A DNA stretch of 64,000 bases from positions 1-64,000 of the forward strand of contig NZ_MNAN01000007.1 of the NCBI RefSeq assembly GCF_001854475.1, written 5' to 3'. The stretch's first letter is position 1, and every line of letters begins with the position of its first letter. Shown piece by piece: positions 7,667 through 16,130 of this stretch. The notes beneath the pieces are model-generated. The model was given only the letters and a program-made list of their open reading frames with translations, was not told where the DNA came from and searched no databases. The position numbers and the translations under genes are program-made. The DNA comes from Pseudoalteromonas byunsanensis. GTDB lineage: Bacteria > Pseudomonadota > Gammaproteobacteria > Enterobacterales > Alteromonadaceae.

Positions 7667-9094
7667 CTATTTACCTTTAAAAAAGTTTGTCGCTTGTGTG
7701 ATCCTAGATTGCGGCTTATCTATCGGATAAATTGCAAATTCAAATTCTGTTACCGGTTTTTTTAGGTCATAAGGGTCAATGATTAAAGACAGCGGCACAT
7801 CTAATGAGTGACCAGCTTCAACGGTTACTTGCTGCTTACCTAGATACTCAAACTTTGTTAGACCAAGTACTTCAATATGAAATGTCTGTGCCTGTTGCGC
7901 CTTGTTAAGCACCTTGAGGGTATAAGTATTCTCAACTAACCCTTCGAAGTTGACCCGATAAAGCTGGTTTCTATCACGAATAATATCCAACTCCATTGGC
8001 TTTCGCATCGCAACGTTGGCAACCAATGCGCCAGACAGCACCAGTAAAATACACACATAACCAACTAATTTACCACGAATTGGTTTCGTTTTTTCAGCCG
8101 ATGCCTCAAGGTTACGCTCAGTCGTATAGGAGATAAGTCCTCGTGGATAATTCATTTTGTCCATCACACCGTCACACGCGTCAATGCACGCACCACAGTT
8201 GATACATTCATATTGCAAACCATTGCGAATATCGATACCTGTCGGACAAACCTGCACACACAAATTACAGTCGATACAATCACCCAACTCGAGTTCGCTA
8301 CGGTCCTGTTTGCGCGAGCGAGGGCCTCGCTCTTCACCACGTTTAGCATCATAACTCACAGTAAAAGTGTCTTTATCAAACATGGCTGACTGAAAGCGTG
8401 AATATGGACAAATATGCAAACACATGATTTCTCGCATCCACCCCGCATTGCCGTATGTACACACAGCAAAAACAAGAATACTCACTGTTGCATAGCCACT
8501 AGCAGAAAAGGTGAGAAGATCAGGCAATAGTTCGCGGATTGGAGTGAAATACCCTACAAAAGTGATAGCGGTGTATAAAGAAAACAACATCCAGCTACTG
8601 TGCTTTGCAGTTTTACGCCAAAACTTATCAAAGTCCATGGCGCGCTGATCAAGCTTTTTGCGCTGATTAGCCGAGCCTTCAAACTTTTCTTCAAACCAAA
8701 TAAAAATAAAAGTCCAAACCGTTTGTGGGCAGGTATAACCGCACCAAACTCGCCCATAAAAGGTAGTGACTAAAAACAAGGCAAAGGCAGCAATCATTAA
8801 AATAAATGCCAAAATGGTCAAATCTTGCGGTAACAATGTCAGCCCGAAAATATTAAATCTCTGCTCGAACAAGTCAAAAAGTACCGCTTGCTGACCATTA
8901 AAACTGAGCCAAGGCAACAACATAAACGCTAACATGCCGACGAAACCAATGCGCTTTCGTAACAATTGGTGTAATCCTTGGACCGCACGCACGTATATTC
9001 GATTACGCGGGTTAAACCTGTCCGGCTGCAACTGATCAGGTGGTTGGATTTTTACCTCTGAAGGAATATTTTTGACTTTAATTTGTTTGTCCAT
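7667..9094 (-). CDS. ccoG: Cytochrome c oxidase accessory protein CcoG (FixG family)
   Basis: 475 residues. It has about five hydrophobic segments, including near 50-67, 92-112, 167-183, 202-215 and 345-362. Two ferredoxin-type [4Fe-4S] motifs lie in between (CIDCNLCVQVCP from 273, CINCGACIDACD from 297), with further conserved cysteines at CGYTCPQ and LHICPYSRF. The C-terminus is an Ig-like periplasmic FixG domain. CcoG is needed for copper delivery to cbb3 oxidase and acts as a Cu(II) reductase in some bacteria. The ccoNOPQ genes are not in the window. Confidence 0.93.
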   Translation of the reverse strand: MDKQIKVKNIPSEVKIQPPDQLQPDRFNPRNRIYVRAVQGLHQLLRKRIGFVGMLAFMLLPWLSFNGQQAVLFDLFEQRFNIFGLTLLPQDLTILAFILMIAAFALFLVTTFYGRVWCGYTCPQTVWTFIFIWFEEKFEGSANQRKKLDQRAMDFDKFWRKTAKHSSWMLFSLYTAITFVGYFTPIRELLPDLLTFSASGYATVSILVFAVCTYGNAGWMREIMCLHICPYSRFQSAMFDKDTFTVSYDAKRGEERGPRSRKQDRSELELGDCIDCNLCVQVCPTGIDIRNGLQYECINCGACIDACDGVMDKMNYPRGLISYTTERNLEASAEKTKPIRGKLVGYVCILLVLSGALVANVAMRKPMELDIIRDRNQLYRVNFEGLVENTYTLKVLNKAQQAQTFHIEVLGLTKFEYLGKQQVTVEAGHSLDVPLSLIIDPYDLKKPVTEFEFAIYPIDKPQSRITQATNFFKGK

Positions 9095-9180
9095 CGAAGC
9101 TCCTTAGGCCGCTATGATCGACAGGTACTTGCTACAAGTAACCTCAACCAGAATAAGGGTATTATACGCAAGCTTGTTAG

Positions 9181-9194
9181 TTGATTGATACCAA
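9181..9194. promoter_or_regulatory. Possible FNR-type box upstream of ccoG
   Basis: TTGATTGATACCAA matches the FNR/EtrA consensus TTGAT-N4-ATCAA except for one base in the second half. It lies 87 bases upstream of ccoG, whose family is commonly oxygen-regulated. A single imperfect match is weak evidence. Confidence 0.35.
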
Positions 9195-9355
9195 CAAATG
9201 CCACATTTAGTTCATAAAACGACAAGCTGTTCTAGAGATTTTTGACCACAAAAGCCGCTCGTTACACCAAAGGCCTTTCAGACTTGCTTTTCACTGCGCT
9301 ATTTTATTACACTCCAAGCGACATTGTATTTAATGAGATCAAAGTTGCTGCGATT

Positions 9356-9715
9356 ATGAAAAAGTTTCTAATATTTGTATTGGTTATTGTCGCACTATGT
9401 ACAACAGACATCGAACTAATAAAACAACCCAGAGAACAATTAATTACAGATTTGATCTCAGTATTAAGTAAATCAACTAAAGTACAACGCCCAAGTGCGG
9501 CCTCCATTGCCCGTGCAAATATAGATGCACAACTCTCGCTTAATGAAGAGCAAACAGAGCATTTAGATGAACAATTGGCCGATGACACAGCTATGAGACA
9601 ATTTTTTAAACAATATTGTTTAGAAAGAGAAATGAGCTTATATTTTTTCACAGACAAGCTTGAAAGTATTTGTGATATTGTACAGAGCGCTATGGGAAAA
9701 ACAGGAACTTTATAA
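9356..9715 (+). CDS. Hypothetical protein with N-terminal membrane segment
   Basis: 119 residues from the ATG at 9356, chosen over an upstream in-frame start at 9242 because it begins MKKFLIFVLVIVALC, a clear signal or anchor sequence. The rest is acidic and helical with two cysteines (QYCLE and ESICD) that could pair in the periplasm. Its stop overlaps the next ATG (TAATG), suggesting translational coupling. I do not recognise the family. Confidence 0.6.
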   Translation: MKKFLIFVLVIVALCTTDIELIKQPREQLITDLISVLSKSTKVQRPSAASIARANIDAQLSLNEEQTEHLDEQLADDTAMRQFFKQYCLEREMSLYFFTDKLESICDIVQSAMGKTGTL

Positions 9716-9918
9716 TGGATTTCAGCCAACTAAATAAGCAACGCGCTGCTTCATTTAACAAACAGAAACAGCTACTTAAAAAACTCAGTGCCGGACAAAC
9801 AATTTTGTGTGAGCAGTGTCAAAAACCGCTAAAGCTTAATTTAGCTGTTGATGCCGCGCAAAAAGGCCAAGTATGTTGTGACAAGGGTTGTACACTCATC
9901 GAACTAGAAATCGCTTAG
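9715..9918 (+). CDS. Small zinc-ribbon-like protein
   Basis: 67 residues, cytoplasmic. A basic helical N-terminus is followed by CEQC (residues 32-35) and a C-terminal CCDKGC cluster, a spacing that fits a small zinc ribbon. It overlaps the preceding gene by one base (TAATG). It ends against the convergent UPF0149 gene, overlapping by four bases. Function is unknown. Confidence 0.6.
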   Translation: MDFSQLNKQRAASFNKQKQLLKKLSAGQTILCEQCQKPLKLNLAVDAAQKGQVCCDKGCTLIELEIA

Positions 9919-10502
9919 AAAGCGTCTTCATCATCGTACAACCCACTCGCCACAGCAACTACTTCTATTAGCTGCGCATAGCCTTTTGCAAACTCACAGG
10001 CGAGATTGCTTTGTTGAGCAAGAAACTCGACTTCGTCGCAATTAAGCTGATCACAATAATCACTTACCTGAGACTGTGACAACGAGAAAAAAGCAAGTTG
10101 CTCGGTTGCAACTTGCAACGCTTCTTTAAGTTCACAGCTTAGAGCATCCGCCACGAGAAGAGCGTCAAAATAAGGTTGCGCCCCTGTTATAAACCCGATA
10201 CTCCACTGATGACGCTGCTGGTAATCACTGAGCGCTGTCCATGGTAATTGATAGTGACCTGCAAAAACTTGCTCACTAATGTGATGATGTAAAGCCATAA
10301 ACGCAAATACCACAGACTCATCTATCTTATCATCGGCTGCGCTTACATCATGTAACCATTGCTCTACATCAACCGCATTTGGACCACAGATCAAAGCGAA
10401 CAAGTACCCTTGAGTCATCGTAAGCGACATTGCTTCGCTGCGCGAAGCTAAATAGTTTGCTAGCAATTTCTCATGTTCGGGTGTAAAACTAAAATCAAGC
10501 AT
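9915..10502 (-). CDS. UPF0149 (YecA/YgfB) family protein
   Basis: 195 residues, acidic and all-helical, matching the UPF0149 family in its opening (TMTQGYLFALICGP near 28-41) and length. It lacks the C-terminal SEC-C zinc motif seen in YecA proper, so it is closer to the YgfB type. Function is not established. It lies just downstream of gspN on the same strand (8-base gap) but is probably unrelated to secretion. Confidence 0.8.
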   Translation of the reverse strand: MLDFSFTPEHEKLLANYLASRSEAMSLTMTQGYLFALICGPNAVDVEQWLHDVSAADDKIDESVVFAFMALHHHISEQVFAGHYQLPWTALSDYQQRHQWSIGFITGAQPYFDALLVADALSCELKEALQVATEQLAFFSLSQSQVSDYCDQLNCDEVEFLAQQSNLACEFAKGYAQLIEVVAVASGLYDDEDAF

Positions 10503-10510
10503 AATTAACT

Positions 10511-11269
10511 TTATAAATTAACCGGATAACGTCCATCGGCATCTGGACGACCGAGAAACTTAACCGCATCATGCACTTCTTTTGGCAGTGACGCATCAGG
10601 CTTGATATTACCAGCTACACGAAATTGAAAATTCTCAGCCAATACCGCGTCAGCTTGCAAACCTAAGCGGTTTTCAGGGTCTACGAGTACCGAGATATCT
10701 CCTGACTTACAGCTCAAGTCACCAGCTAATTGGCCAATATCAAACCACCCCGTCAGTCCTTCAACCGTAATACCTGGGCTGCTGATCTCACCTTTTAGAG
10801 ACTCACAATAAGGCATTCCACTTTGATACTGATCGATGTCGAGCAATACTCGCCCCTTGGCATTAACAGGTAGGGGCAGAGTAACCTGCGATATAGCCTG
10901 TTCAACACTAAAGCGAATAGACGCATCAGACAAGCTCACTGAGTGATCAAATAACCCTAAAGTGAAATCTCCCATGCCTGATATTTCTGACTTGTCACGT
11001 GCATTGCCAAAGCGAACATTACCTTGCATATCTCCCTTGAGCAAAGCTGGTGCATCAATACGCCAGCGTACATTGTTCAATTGCACGTTACTAACTCTTA
11101 CTTCGCTCATTTGCCCCTGCCACAAAGTGCCCGTTACAGCACCTATCTGTAAGCTTGGTGGGATTTGCTTATTCGCTAACTGCAAAGCAACTGACGCCGG
11201 CATGTTATACAAAGTAAATAGGCTAAAAGCGACGATAAAAATGAGTACTAAACTAACTGTTTTTTTCAT
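10511..11269 (-). CDS. gspN: Type II secretion system protein GspN
   Basis: 252 residues with one N-terminal membrane anchor (about 5-24, VSLVLIFIVAFSLFTLYNMP) and a periplasmic beta-rich domain. GspN is an inner-membrane accessory subunit found in some T2SS operons, and its exact role is not settled. It is the last gene of the gspC-N operon, two bases after gspM. Confidence 0.9.
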   Translation of the reverse strand: MKKTVSLVLIFIVAFSLFTLYNMPASVALQLANKQIPPSLQIGAVTGTLWQGQMSEVRVSNVQLNNVRWRIDAPALLKGDMQGNVRFGNARDKSEISGMGDFTLGLFDHSVSLSDASIRFSVEQAISQVTLPLPVNAKGRVLLDIDQYQSGMPYCESLKGEISSPGITVEGLTGWFDIGQLAGDLSCKSGDISVLVDPENRLGLQADAVLAENFQFRVAGNIKPDASLPKEVHDAVKFLGRPDADGRYPVNL

Positions 11270-11271
11270 AT

Positions 11272-11748
11272 CTAATTCTCTAACAACAAGCGGCTAACGC
11301 GCACATATCCTGGTGAACTATCTTGTGCCAGATCGAGACTATCAATTTTTACACCATATTTATTGCTCAATTCATCCAACCAAGCGATCAACTTATTGAA
11401 CTCTACAGAGTCAATGGTCAATCTAAGAGCCTGATCACTGGGTTGCATTTTACTAATATTAATCTGATATTGATTCCGAGTGCGATTCACCAAAGCTGAT
11501 AGATTGCCAGCTTGCATGGGTTTAGCACCGGGAGCGCTGCTTTTCAGCTTATCCATACTACTGCTAACCCATGCAGCAAGCTCTTGCTGACGCAGCTTAT
11601 CACGCTCAGCATCCTCTACCGCGGCACTTAATGGCCTGAAAATCCCCATTACCAACACGAAAATGGCAAAGATAACCGCTGCAACAATCAGTAACTTCTG
11701 CTCTTGATCCTTAAGCGACTGCCAGTATTTTAATGCCTGCTGCTTCAT
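11272..11748 (-). CDS. gspM: Type II secretion system protein GspM
   Basis: 158 residues: a short cytoplasmic start (YWQSLKDQEQKLL), one transmembrane helix (about 19-39), a coiled-coil stretch (about 44-70) and a small ferredoxin-like periplasmic domain. GspM pairs with GspL in the inner-membrane platform that couples the GspE ATPase to the pseudopilus. It overlaps gspL by four bases, consistent with stoichiometric translation. Confidence 0.93.
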   Translation of the reverse strand: MKQQALKYWQSLKDQEQKLLIVAAVIFAIFVLVMGIFRPLSAAVEDAERDKLRQQELAAWVSSSMDKLKSSAPGAKPMQAGNLSALVNRTRNQYQINISKMQPSDQALRLTIDSVEFNKLIAWLDELSNKYGVKIDSLDLAQDSSPGYVRVSRLLLEN

Positions 11749-12953
11749 GCATCACCTCTTAGTCGGATCTCGCCGATCACCACATCGCCATCGTTATTTA
11801 GTGAACCTTGTTGTACATCCAAGCCTCTTTGTTCAAGAATTGCTTTCACTTGACCAAAAACTTGGAAACCATCAGCTCTTGCACGGATCCTAAGCTCATT
11901 GCGACGACGGTCATAACGCAATGTTTCAGGCGTAAAGTTTTCCACTTCGCTGTATACCGCCACAAGATGGTTAGTTAGCTCCAAAAAGCCACCATGCTCA
12001 GTACCACTTAACTTATCCAGCTCACTCTTAATCTGATTTTTCAATAGATGTGGACGAACGACTTTCCCTGGAAAGGCTTGTTGATAAGTTGCTACCGCCT
12101 GCGCTTTATATTCGTCAGCCTGTTTTTGTAGCATAACCAACTGAGTGCCCTTCACAACAACAAAGCAACCTACCGCAATGCCTGCAGCAAGCAAACCACT
12201 ACGCCAATCTTTCCACCATTGCGGCTGCTTTTTCTTCGTAGCAAACACGCCTTGTCTCAAGTTAAATGAAACTTTATCCAACTGTTTTGCAAACAGTGCT
12301 AATGGCAAATCATACTCTGCTTCTTTAGCCTCTTTTGGTGCAACCTCAGGCAATCCATCTGCGGGGCTGTAATGCACTATTTTGCTCGGTTGTAATGCAT
12401 AGAGATAATCAGCACCCCAAGTTTTTTCGATAGCACTGATATGCCATTGTCCAAAACGACATAACCACTGCTGACCGAGCTCAATCATTGAAAGCTCTTT
12501 TTCTTGCTGTTCTGGTAATAGCAATGCATCAGGCAGCACTCGAGCAGGTTCAATATCATGCTCTTTGAATAGTGTCAGCCATTCTTCTAGCCAGTTCTTA
12601 TTGCAAATTGCTACTTCAATACTGTGTTGTTCGCCTTGTAATACCGGCTGGCCAGTCGCAATAAACAGTTCATCAATATCACAAGCGACTTGTTCTTCTA
12701 ACATAAAAGGCAAAGCCTGCTCTAATTTGCGATTCCATTTTGCGGGCAATGGTACATTCTTTAATTGCACTTGAGATGCGCTCAACAGGAGCGTCACTTC
12801 TCGATTCACAGCCTTCTCAGCTAACTGAGGCAGCTGCTCTGCGCTTTCTAATTCTCCACTGGCAATAATTTGCTCATCTATTGATGAGAAAATCAACCAA
12901 TGTATTGGGTTTTTATGTGACTGACCCGTTCGGATCACTAATTTTTCTGTCAC
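11745..12953 (-). CDS. gspL: Type II secretion system protein GspL
   Basis: 402 residues: an actin-like cytoplasmic domain (1 to about 245) that recruits GspE, one transmembrane helix (about 252-270, LLAAGIAVGCFVVVKG) and a periplasmic ferredoxin-like domain at the end. The overlaps with gspM and gspK are four bases each. Length and layout fit the EpsL/PulL family. Confidence 0.94.
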   Translation of the reverse strand: MTEKLVIRTGQSHKNPIHWLIFSSIDEQIIASGELESAEQLPQLAEKAVNREVTLLLSASQVQLKNVPLPAKWNRKLEQALPFMLEEQVACDIDELFIATGQPVLQGEQHSIEVAICNKNWLEEWLTLFKEHDIEPARVLPDALLLPEQQEKELSMIELGQQWLCRFGQWHISAIEKTWGADYLYALQPSKIVHYSPADGLPEVAPKEAKEAEYDLPLALFAKQLDKVSFNLRQGVFATKKKQPQWWKDWRSGLLAAGIAVGCFVVVKGTQLVMLQKQADEYKAQAVATYQQAFPGKVVRPHLLKNQIKSELDKLSGTEHGGFLELTNHLVAVYSEVENFTPETLRYDRRRNELRIRARADGFQVFGQVKAILEQRGLDVQQGSLNNDGDVVIGEIRLRGDA

Positions 12954-13930
12954 TGTACGCCTCCAAATTTTCGCGCCAGTATGGTTGCTTGACCTTGATT
13001 TATTTGAATAATTGAGGTCATTGAAAAGCGCCTGTCATCAAACAATGCTTTTGCGCGTAACTTAAAATAATTACTATCTATGGTAAATAATTCTTCACTT
13101 GCTTTATCTATTTGAGCACCTTGGTTTCTCGCCTCGGTGAAAAACTCTTCAACACTATCAAAACCCTTTTCTGGACGGGCTGAAATAATCGCTTCAGCAC
13201 CCGATGAACTTAAGCCTTCTAACAAGGCACTGAGCAACAGGGCTTGTTCTGGTTTTACTGTGTTGACGTTAACCTTAAGCTCCGTATTTCCAGGGATCAC
13301 ACACACATAAGGCTTGATTTTCTCCATAACCAGCGGGTTGAAGCCCTTAATTACCCGTAACTCAGACTCTGACGCAAGTAGGTTATTAGCACTCAAATAA
13401 GGGGTAGTACGTGACATATATTCATCTTCCTCCGCACCTGAGCGAAAGGTGATACTGTCTTCATCCAACCAGTCGTAAACGCTATCCGCCAGCGCTTCTT
13501 CGCTTTCATCCAGCGGCAAATCTTCAATATTTGTCAATAATGACAACAGCGCTTTATGCGCAGGGTTCGTGTCGGTACTTGAAGCACCTTGCTTCTTTGG
13601 CGCACGTAACGCATTCAAATTTAAACAAGCTTGTAAGTCACTCACTTCACCGCTTAAAGTGCCGTGATCAACGGGATATGGAACCTCACTCAGTGCCCAA
13701 GGTTGACCTAGATGCACCTTTTCTGGGTCATCTTTTTTACTTTCAAGCAGAACTTTCTTCACGAGTTCTTCGGCGCCATAGCTATACCATTTAGCTTGCT
13801 GATGGGTTTGTATATTCTGTGACCTTTGTACTTGTACCATTAAATTGGCCGCCATTTCCGCCGCCACAGTCGCCGCCAGTGCGACAATGAACAGAACGAT
13901 AATAAGCGCTGCGCCACGCTGTTGCCTCAT
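12950..13930 (-). CDS. gspK: Type II secretion minor pseudopilin GspK
   Basis: 326 residues. The N-terminus RQQRGAALIIVLFIVALAATV is a prepilin leader with the GspK-type alanine after the cleaved glycine and no Glu at +5. That is known for GspK, which sits at the pseudopilus tip with GspI and GspJ. The large globular insert (about 100-260) contains helix-hairpin-helix-like sequence. It needs the prepilin peptidase GspO/PilD, which is not in this window. Confidence 0.94.
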   Translation of the reverse strand: MRQQRGAALIIVLFIVALAATVAAEMAANLMVQVQRSQNIQTHQQAKWYSYGAEELVKKVLLESKKDDPEKVHLGQPWALSEVPYPVDHGTLSGEVSDLQACLNLNALRAPKKQGASSTDTNPAHKALLSLLTNIEDLPLDESEEALADSVYDWLDEDSITFRSGAEEDEYMSRTTPYLSANNLLASESELRVIKGFNPLVMEKIKPYVCVIPGNTELKVNVNTVKPEQALLLSALLEGLSSSGAEAIISARPEKGFDSVEEFFTEARNQGAQIDKASEELFTIDSNYFKLRAKALFDDRRFSMTSIIQINQGQATILARKFGGVQ

Positions 13931-14631
13931 CTTCTGCTCCCTCTATCCCGATCATCCTGAGGCTTGTCCTCTACCCCTTGTTGATCACGTCCCGTGCCAG
14001 TACTGCTGCTGCTGGGTGCTTGTTGTTCTTTACCATTACCAGGAGTTAAGAACAGGCGTCTGATAGGGGCGGTATCTTTGAGTTGCAAAGTGACTGCGAC
14101 TGCCAGTGGCAAAGCCTTTTTATTCCAGTCTTCCTGCCATTTTTGCTTATCATCAAGAAACTCAAATTTGAGCTCCTCAACATTTTCTATCACAACTTGT
14201 GAGCGCGGTTCTGCGCCATCTAATGCATCAACATACACGCGGTAAATACGCTCTAACTTGTCATCTATTACTCGGTAACCAACCGCCTGTAATTCTGAAC
14301 GAGGTAAGAGACTAATGGGGTTAGTCCAGCCATCACGAACAAAAGCAATGCCATCAAACTGGCTCTGTAATTCAAAACGCCCATGTAACACATAGCTTGG
14401 ATTAAGATCTCCAGACTCATTGCGCACTTCTCGCTTCGTCATCTGACTAAAATCTTGATCCATCAAACGAAACGTTGTTTGTAAAGACTCCAACTCTGTA
14501 ATAGTTTCTTCTGATGCTTCTTTTGCTTTAATGGTTGAATCTAGGATCTGATGTGTCCCCATCACCACAAAAGCCAATATTCCCAGTGCAACCATTACTT
14601 CAAGTAACGTAAAACCGCGCTGGCGCATCAT
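13927..14631 (-). CDS. gspJ: Type II secretion minor pseudopilin GspJ
   Basis: 234 residues. The prepilin cleavage site is RQRG/FTLLEVMVALG, with Glu at +5. A beta-rich globular domain follows. The C-terminal ~25 residues are polar (Gln/Ser/Asp/Arg-rich) and look like a disordered tail beyond the usual domain. It forms the tip complex with GspI and GspK, and is linked to both by four-base overlaps. Confidence 0.94.
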   Translation of the reverse strand: MMRQRGFTLLEVMVALGILAFVVMGTHQILDSTIKAKEASEETITELESLQTTFRLMDQDFSQMTKREVRNESGDLNPSYVLHGRFELQSQFDGIAFVRDGWTNPISLLPRSELQAVGYRVIDDKLERIYRVYVDALDGAEPRSQVVIENVEELKFEFLDDKQKWQEDWNKKALPLAVAVTLQLKDTAPIRRLFLTPGNGKEQQAPSSSSTGTGRDQQGVEDKPQDDRDRGSRR

Positions 14632-15038
14632 GATTTGTCCTTGAGCATAAAGGTTGTCAGGTCATACACGGAATGCTTAAGATCTTCGTCGCTAAATATT
14701 TCTATGTTGACTTTCACAAAACTAGGATCTGCTGTTGCTGTCACTTTTTGCTGCCAATACCAGACTCGTTCGGCTAACTCTTCTTCGCCCTTAAGGCCGT
14801 TTTTGCCTTTCCAGTCACTGCCTCCAGCGCGCATTTCTACCAGCTTATTCTCCGCAACCCAAGAAGCATACGTTTGTTCCTCCAATGCAGAGATATGAGT
14901 AATGTGCTCACCCGTCGCCTGCATAGCCGCGATACCAGCCATCGCGCATATACTCATTGCGACCATCACCTCTAGTAAGGTGAAGCCTTTGGCTGTATTA
15001 CCTACAACGCTTCTTGCCAAGCCTATTACACGTATCAT
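14628..15038 (-). CDS. gspI: Type II secretion minor pseudopilin GspI
   Basis: 136 residues. The leader is unusually long, about 19 residues before G/FTLLEVMVAMSIC, with Glu at +5. An alternative start nearer the leader is possible, but the ATG used overlaps gspH by four bases as elsewhere in the operon. GspI nucleates the GspIJK tip complex. Confidence 0.93.
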   Translation of the reverse strand: MIRVIGLARSVVGNTAKGFTLLEVMVAMSICAMAGIAAMQATGEHITHISALEEQTYASWVAENKLVEMRAGGSDWKGKNGLKGEEELAERVWYWQQKVTATADPSFVKVNIEIFSDEDLKHSVYDLTTFMLKDKS

Positions 15039-15631
15039 TCTTCGGGTTCCTTGCGAAGCTTCACCGGCGCCATAAACTCACCTTCGATGAAATAAACAGG
15101 CTCGCTTTGCTGTGCTAACTCAACAGTTAACTGAAACGCGCTCACTTCGCCTGACGACAGTATCAATACTTGGGGTACTTTGAGTTTTTTTAGTTCCAGT
15201 AAACTCTCATCATCGCTGGTCCCCATTAATTCACGCCAGTTTGCCTGCTCAAGTAAATTATCCTGCGACCAAGATAGATCTTCTATGTTCAGAGCAACCC
15301 GATATTCTTCACCAAATTCAATTGGCTTGTATAACTCTTCGGCTTCAAACGTTGCCCATTTATCGCCATCAAATACCAGCATCTCGAGTACATTCTTATC
15401 AAGATGAAAGCCCAGTTCAACCTGATTTAATACCGCAAACTCAGATGCCATATTTATCACGCTATGGGTCCGTAAAGCCTGCTTTTCCAACTCTTCCTCG
15501 ATATCACCGCCAAAGCTGTATGTCACCATCTTGGTGGCAAACGCGATGATCACAATTACCACAAGGATTTCAATTAAGCTGAATCCTCGTGGTTGAGTCG
15601 TGCTGGAGTATGAACGTGATAAAGGCTTCAT
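15035..15631 (-). CDS. gspH: Type II secretion minor pseudopilin GspH
   Basis: 198 residues. The prepilin motif is RG/FSLIEILVVIVIIAF, with Glu at +5, after a 15-residue leader. GspH links the GspIJK tip to the GspG shaft. It lies six bases after gspG. Confidence 0.92.
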   Translation of the reverse strand: MKPLSRSYSSTTQPRGFSLIEILVVIVIIAFATKMVTYSFGGDIEEELEKQALRTHSVINMASEFAVLNQVELGFHLDKNVLEMLVFDGDKWATFEAEELYKPIEFGEEYRVALNIEDLSWSQDNLLEQANWRELMGTSDDESLLELKKLKVPQVLILSSGEVSAFQLTVELAQQSEPVYFIEGEFMAPVKLRKEPEE

Positions 15632-15637
15632 AGGGGC

Positions 15638-16078
15638 TTAGCGCTGTTCTTCTTCATCCCAGTTACCAATGTCATCATCGGTTCCAACTTCACCGTCTGG
15701 ACCCATAGAGAAGATGTCTACTTTCCCCATTTCTCCAGGGCTGACTAGCTGATAAGGATTGCCCCATGGATCTTCAGGTAATTTAGAGATAAAACCACCA
15801 TCTGGAAAACGTTTAGGTACGGGATCAATCGTGGTCTGTGTTACCAGCGCTTCTAAGCCTTGTTCTGTGGTTGGAAAAGCCTTGTTTTTTAGCTTGTACA
15901 TATTCATTGCATCTTCCAATTGCTGAATATCTAACTTAGCTTTATCCAAAGCTGCTTCTTCTTGTTGGCCCATGATATTTGGTGCCACGATAGACATGAT
16001 CATACCAATGATAACCAGTACTACCATTACTTCTAGTAATGAAAAACCTGCTTGCTTCTTCACGATATTTTCCCTCAA
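15638..16078 (-). CDS. gspG: Type II secretion major pseudopilin GspG
   Basis: 146 residues. Cleavage at G/FSLLEVMVVLVIIGM with Glu at +5, then the conserved MYKLKNKAFPTTEQGLEALV segment and a calcium-binding C-terminal loop (GTDDDIGNWD). It polymerises into the periplasmic pseudopilus that pushes substrates through GspD. The 52-base gap from gspF is the largest inside the operon, allowing separate control of this abundant subunit. Confidence 0.95.
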   Translation of the reverse strand: MRENIVKKQAGFSLLEVMVVLVIIGMIMSIVAPNIMGQQEEAALDKAKLDIQQLEDAMNMYKLKNKAFPTTEQGLEALVTQTTIDPVPKRFPDGGFISKLPEDPWGNPYQLVSPGEMGKVDIFSMGPDGEVGTDDDIGNWDEEEQR

Positions 16079-16130
16079 AAGTTAAACTCTGTGCAGCATG
16101 CGATGCACATGCCAAATTGTTTGCTTTGGG

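Noticed and set aside
9242-9355. N-terminal extension of the small membrane gene
   Set aside because: The extra 38 residues precede a proper signal-anchor start at 9356 and have no hydrophobic or conserved pattern.
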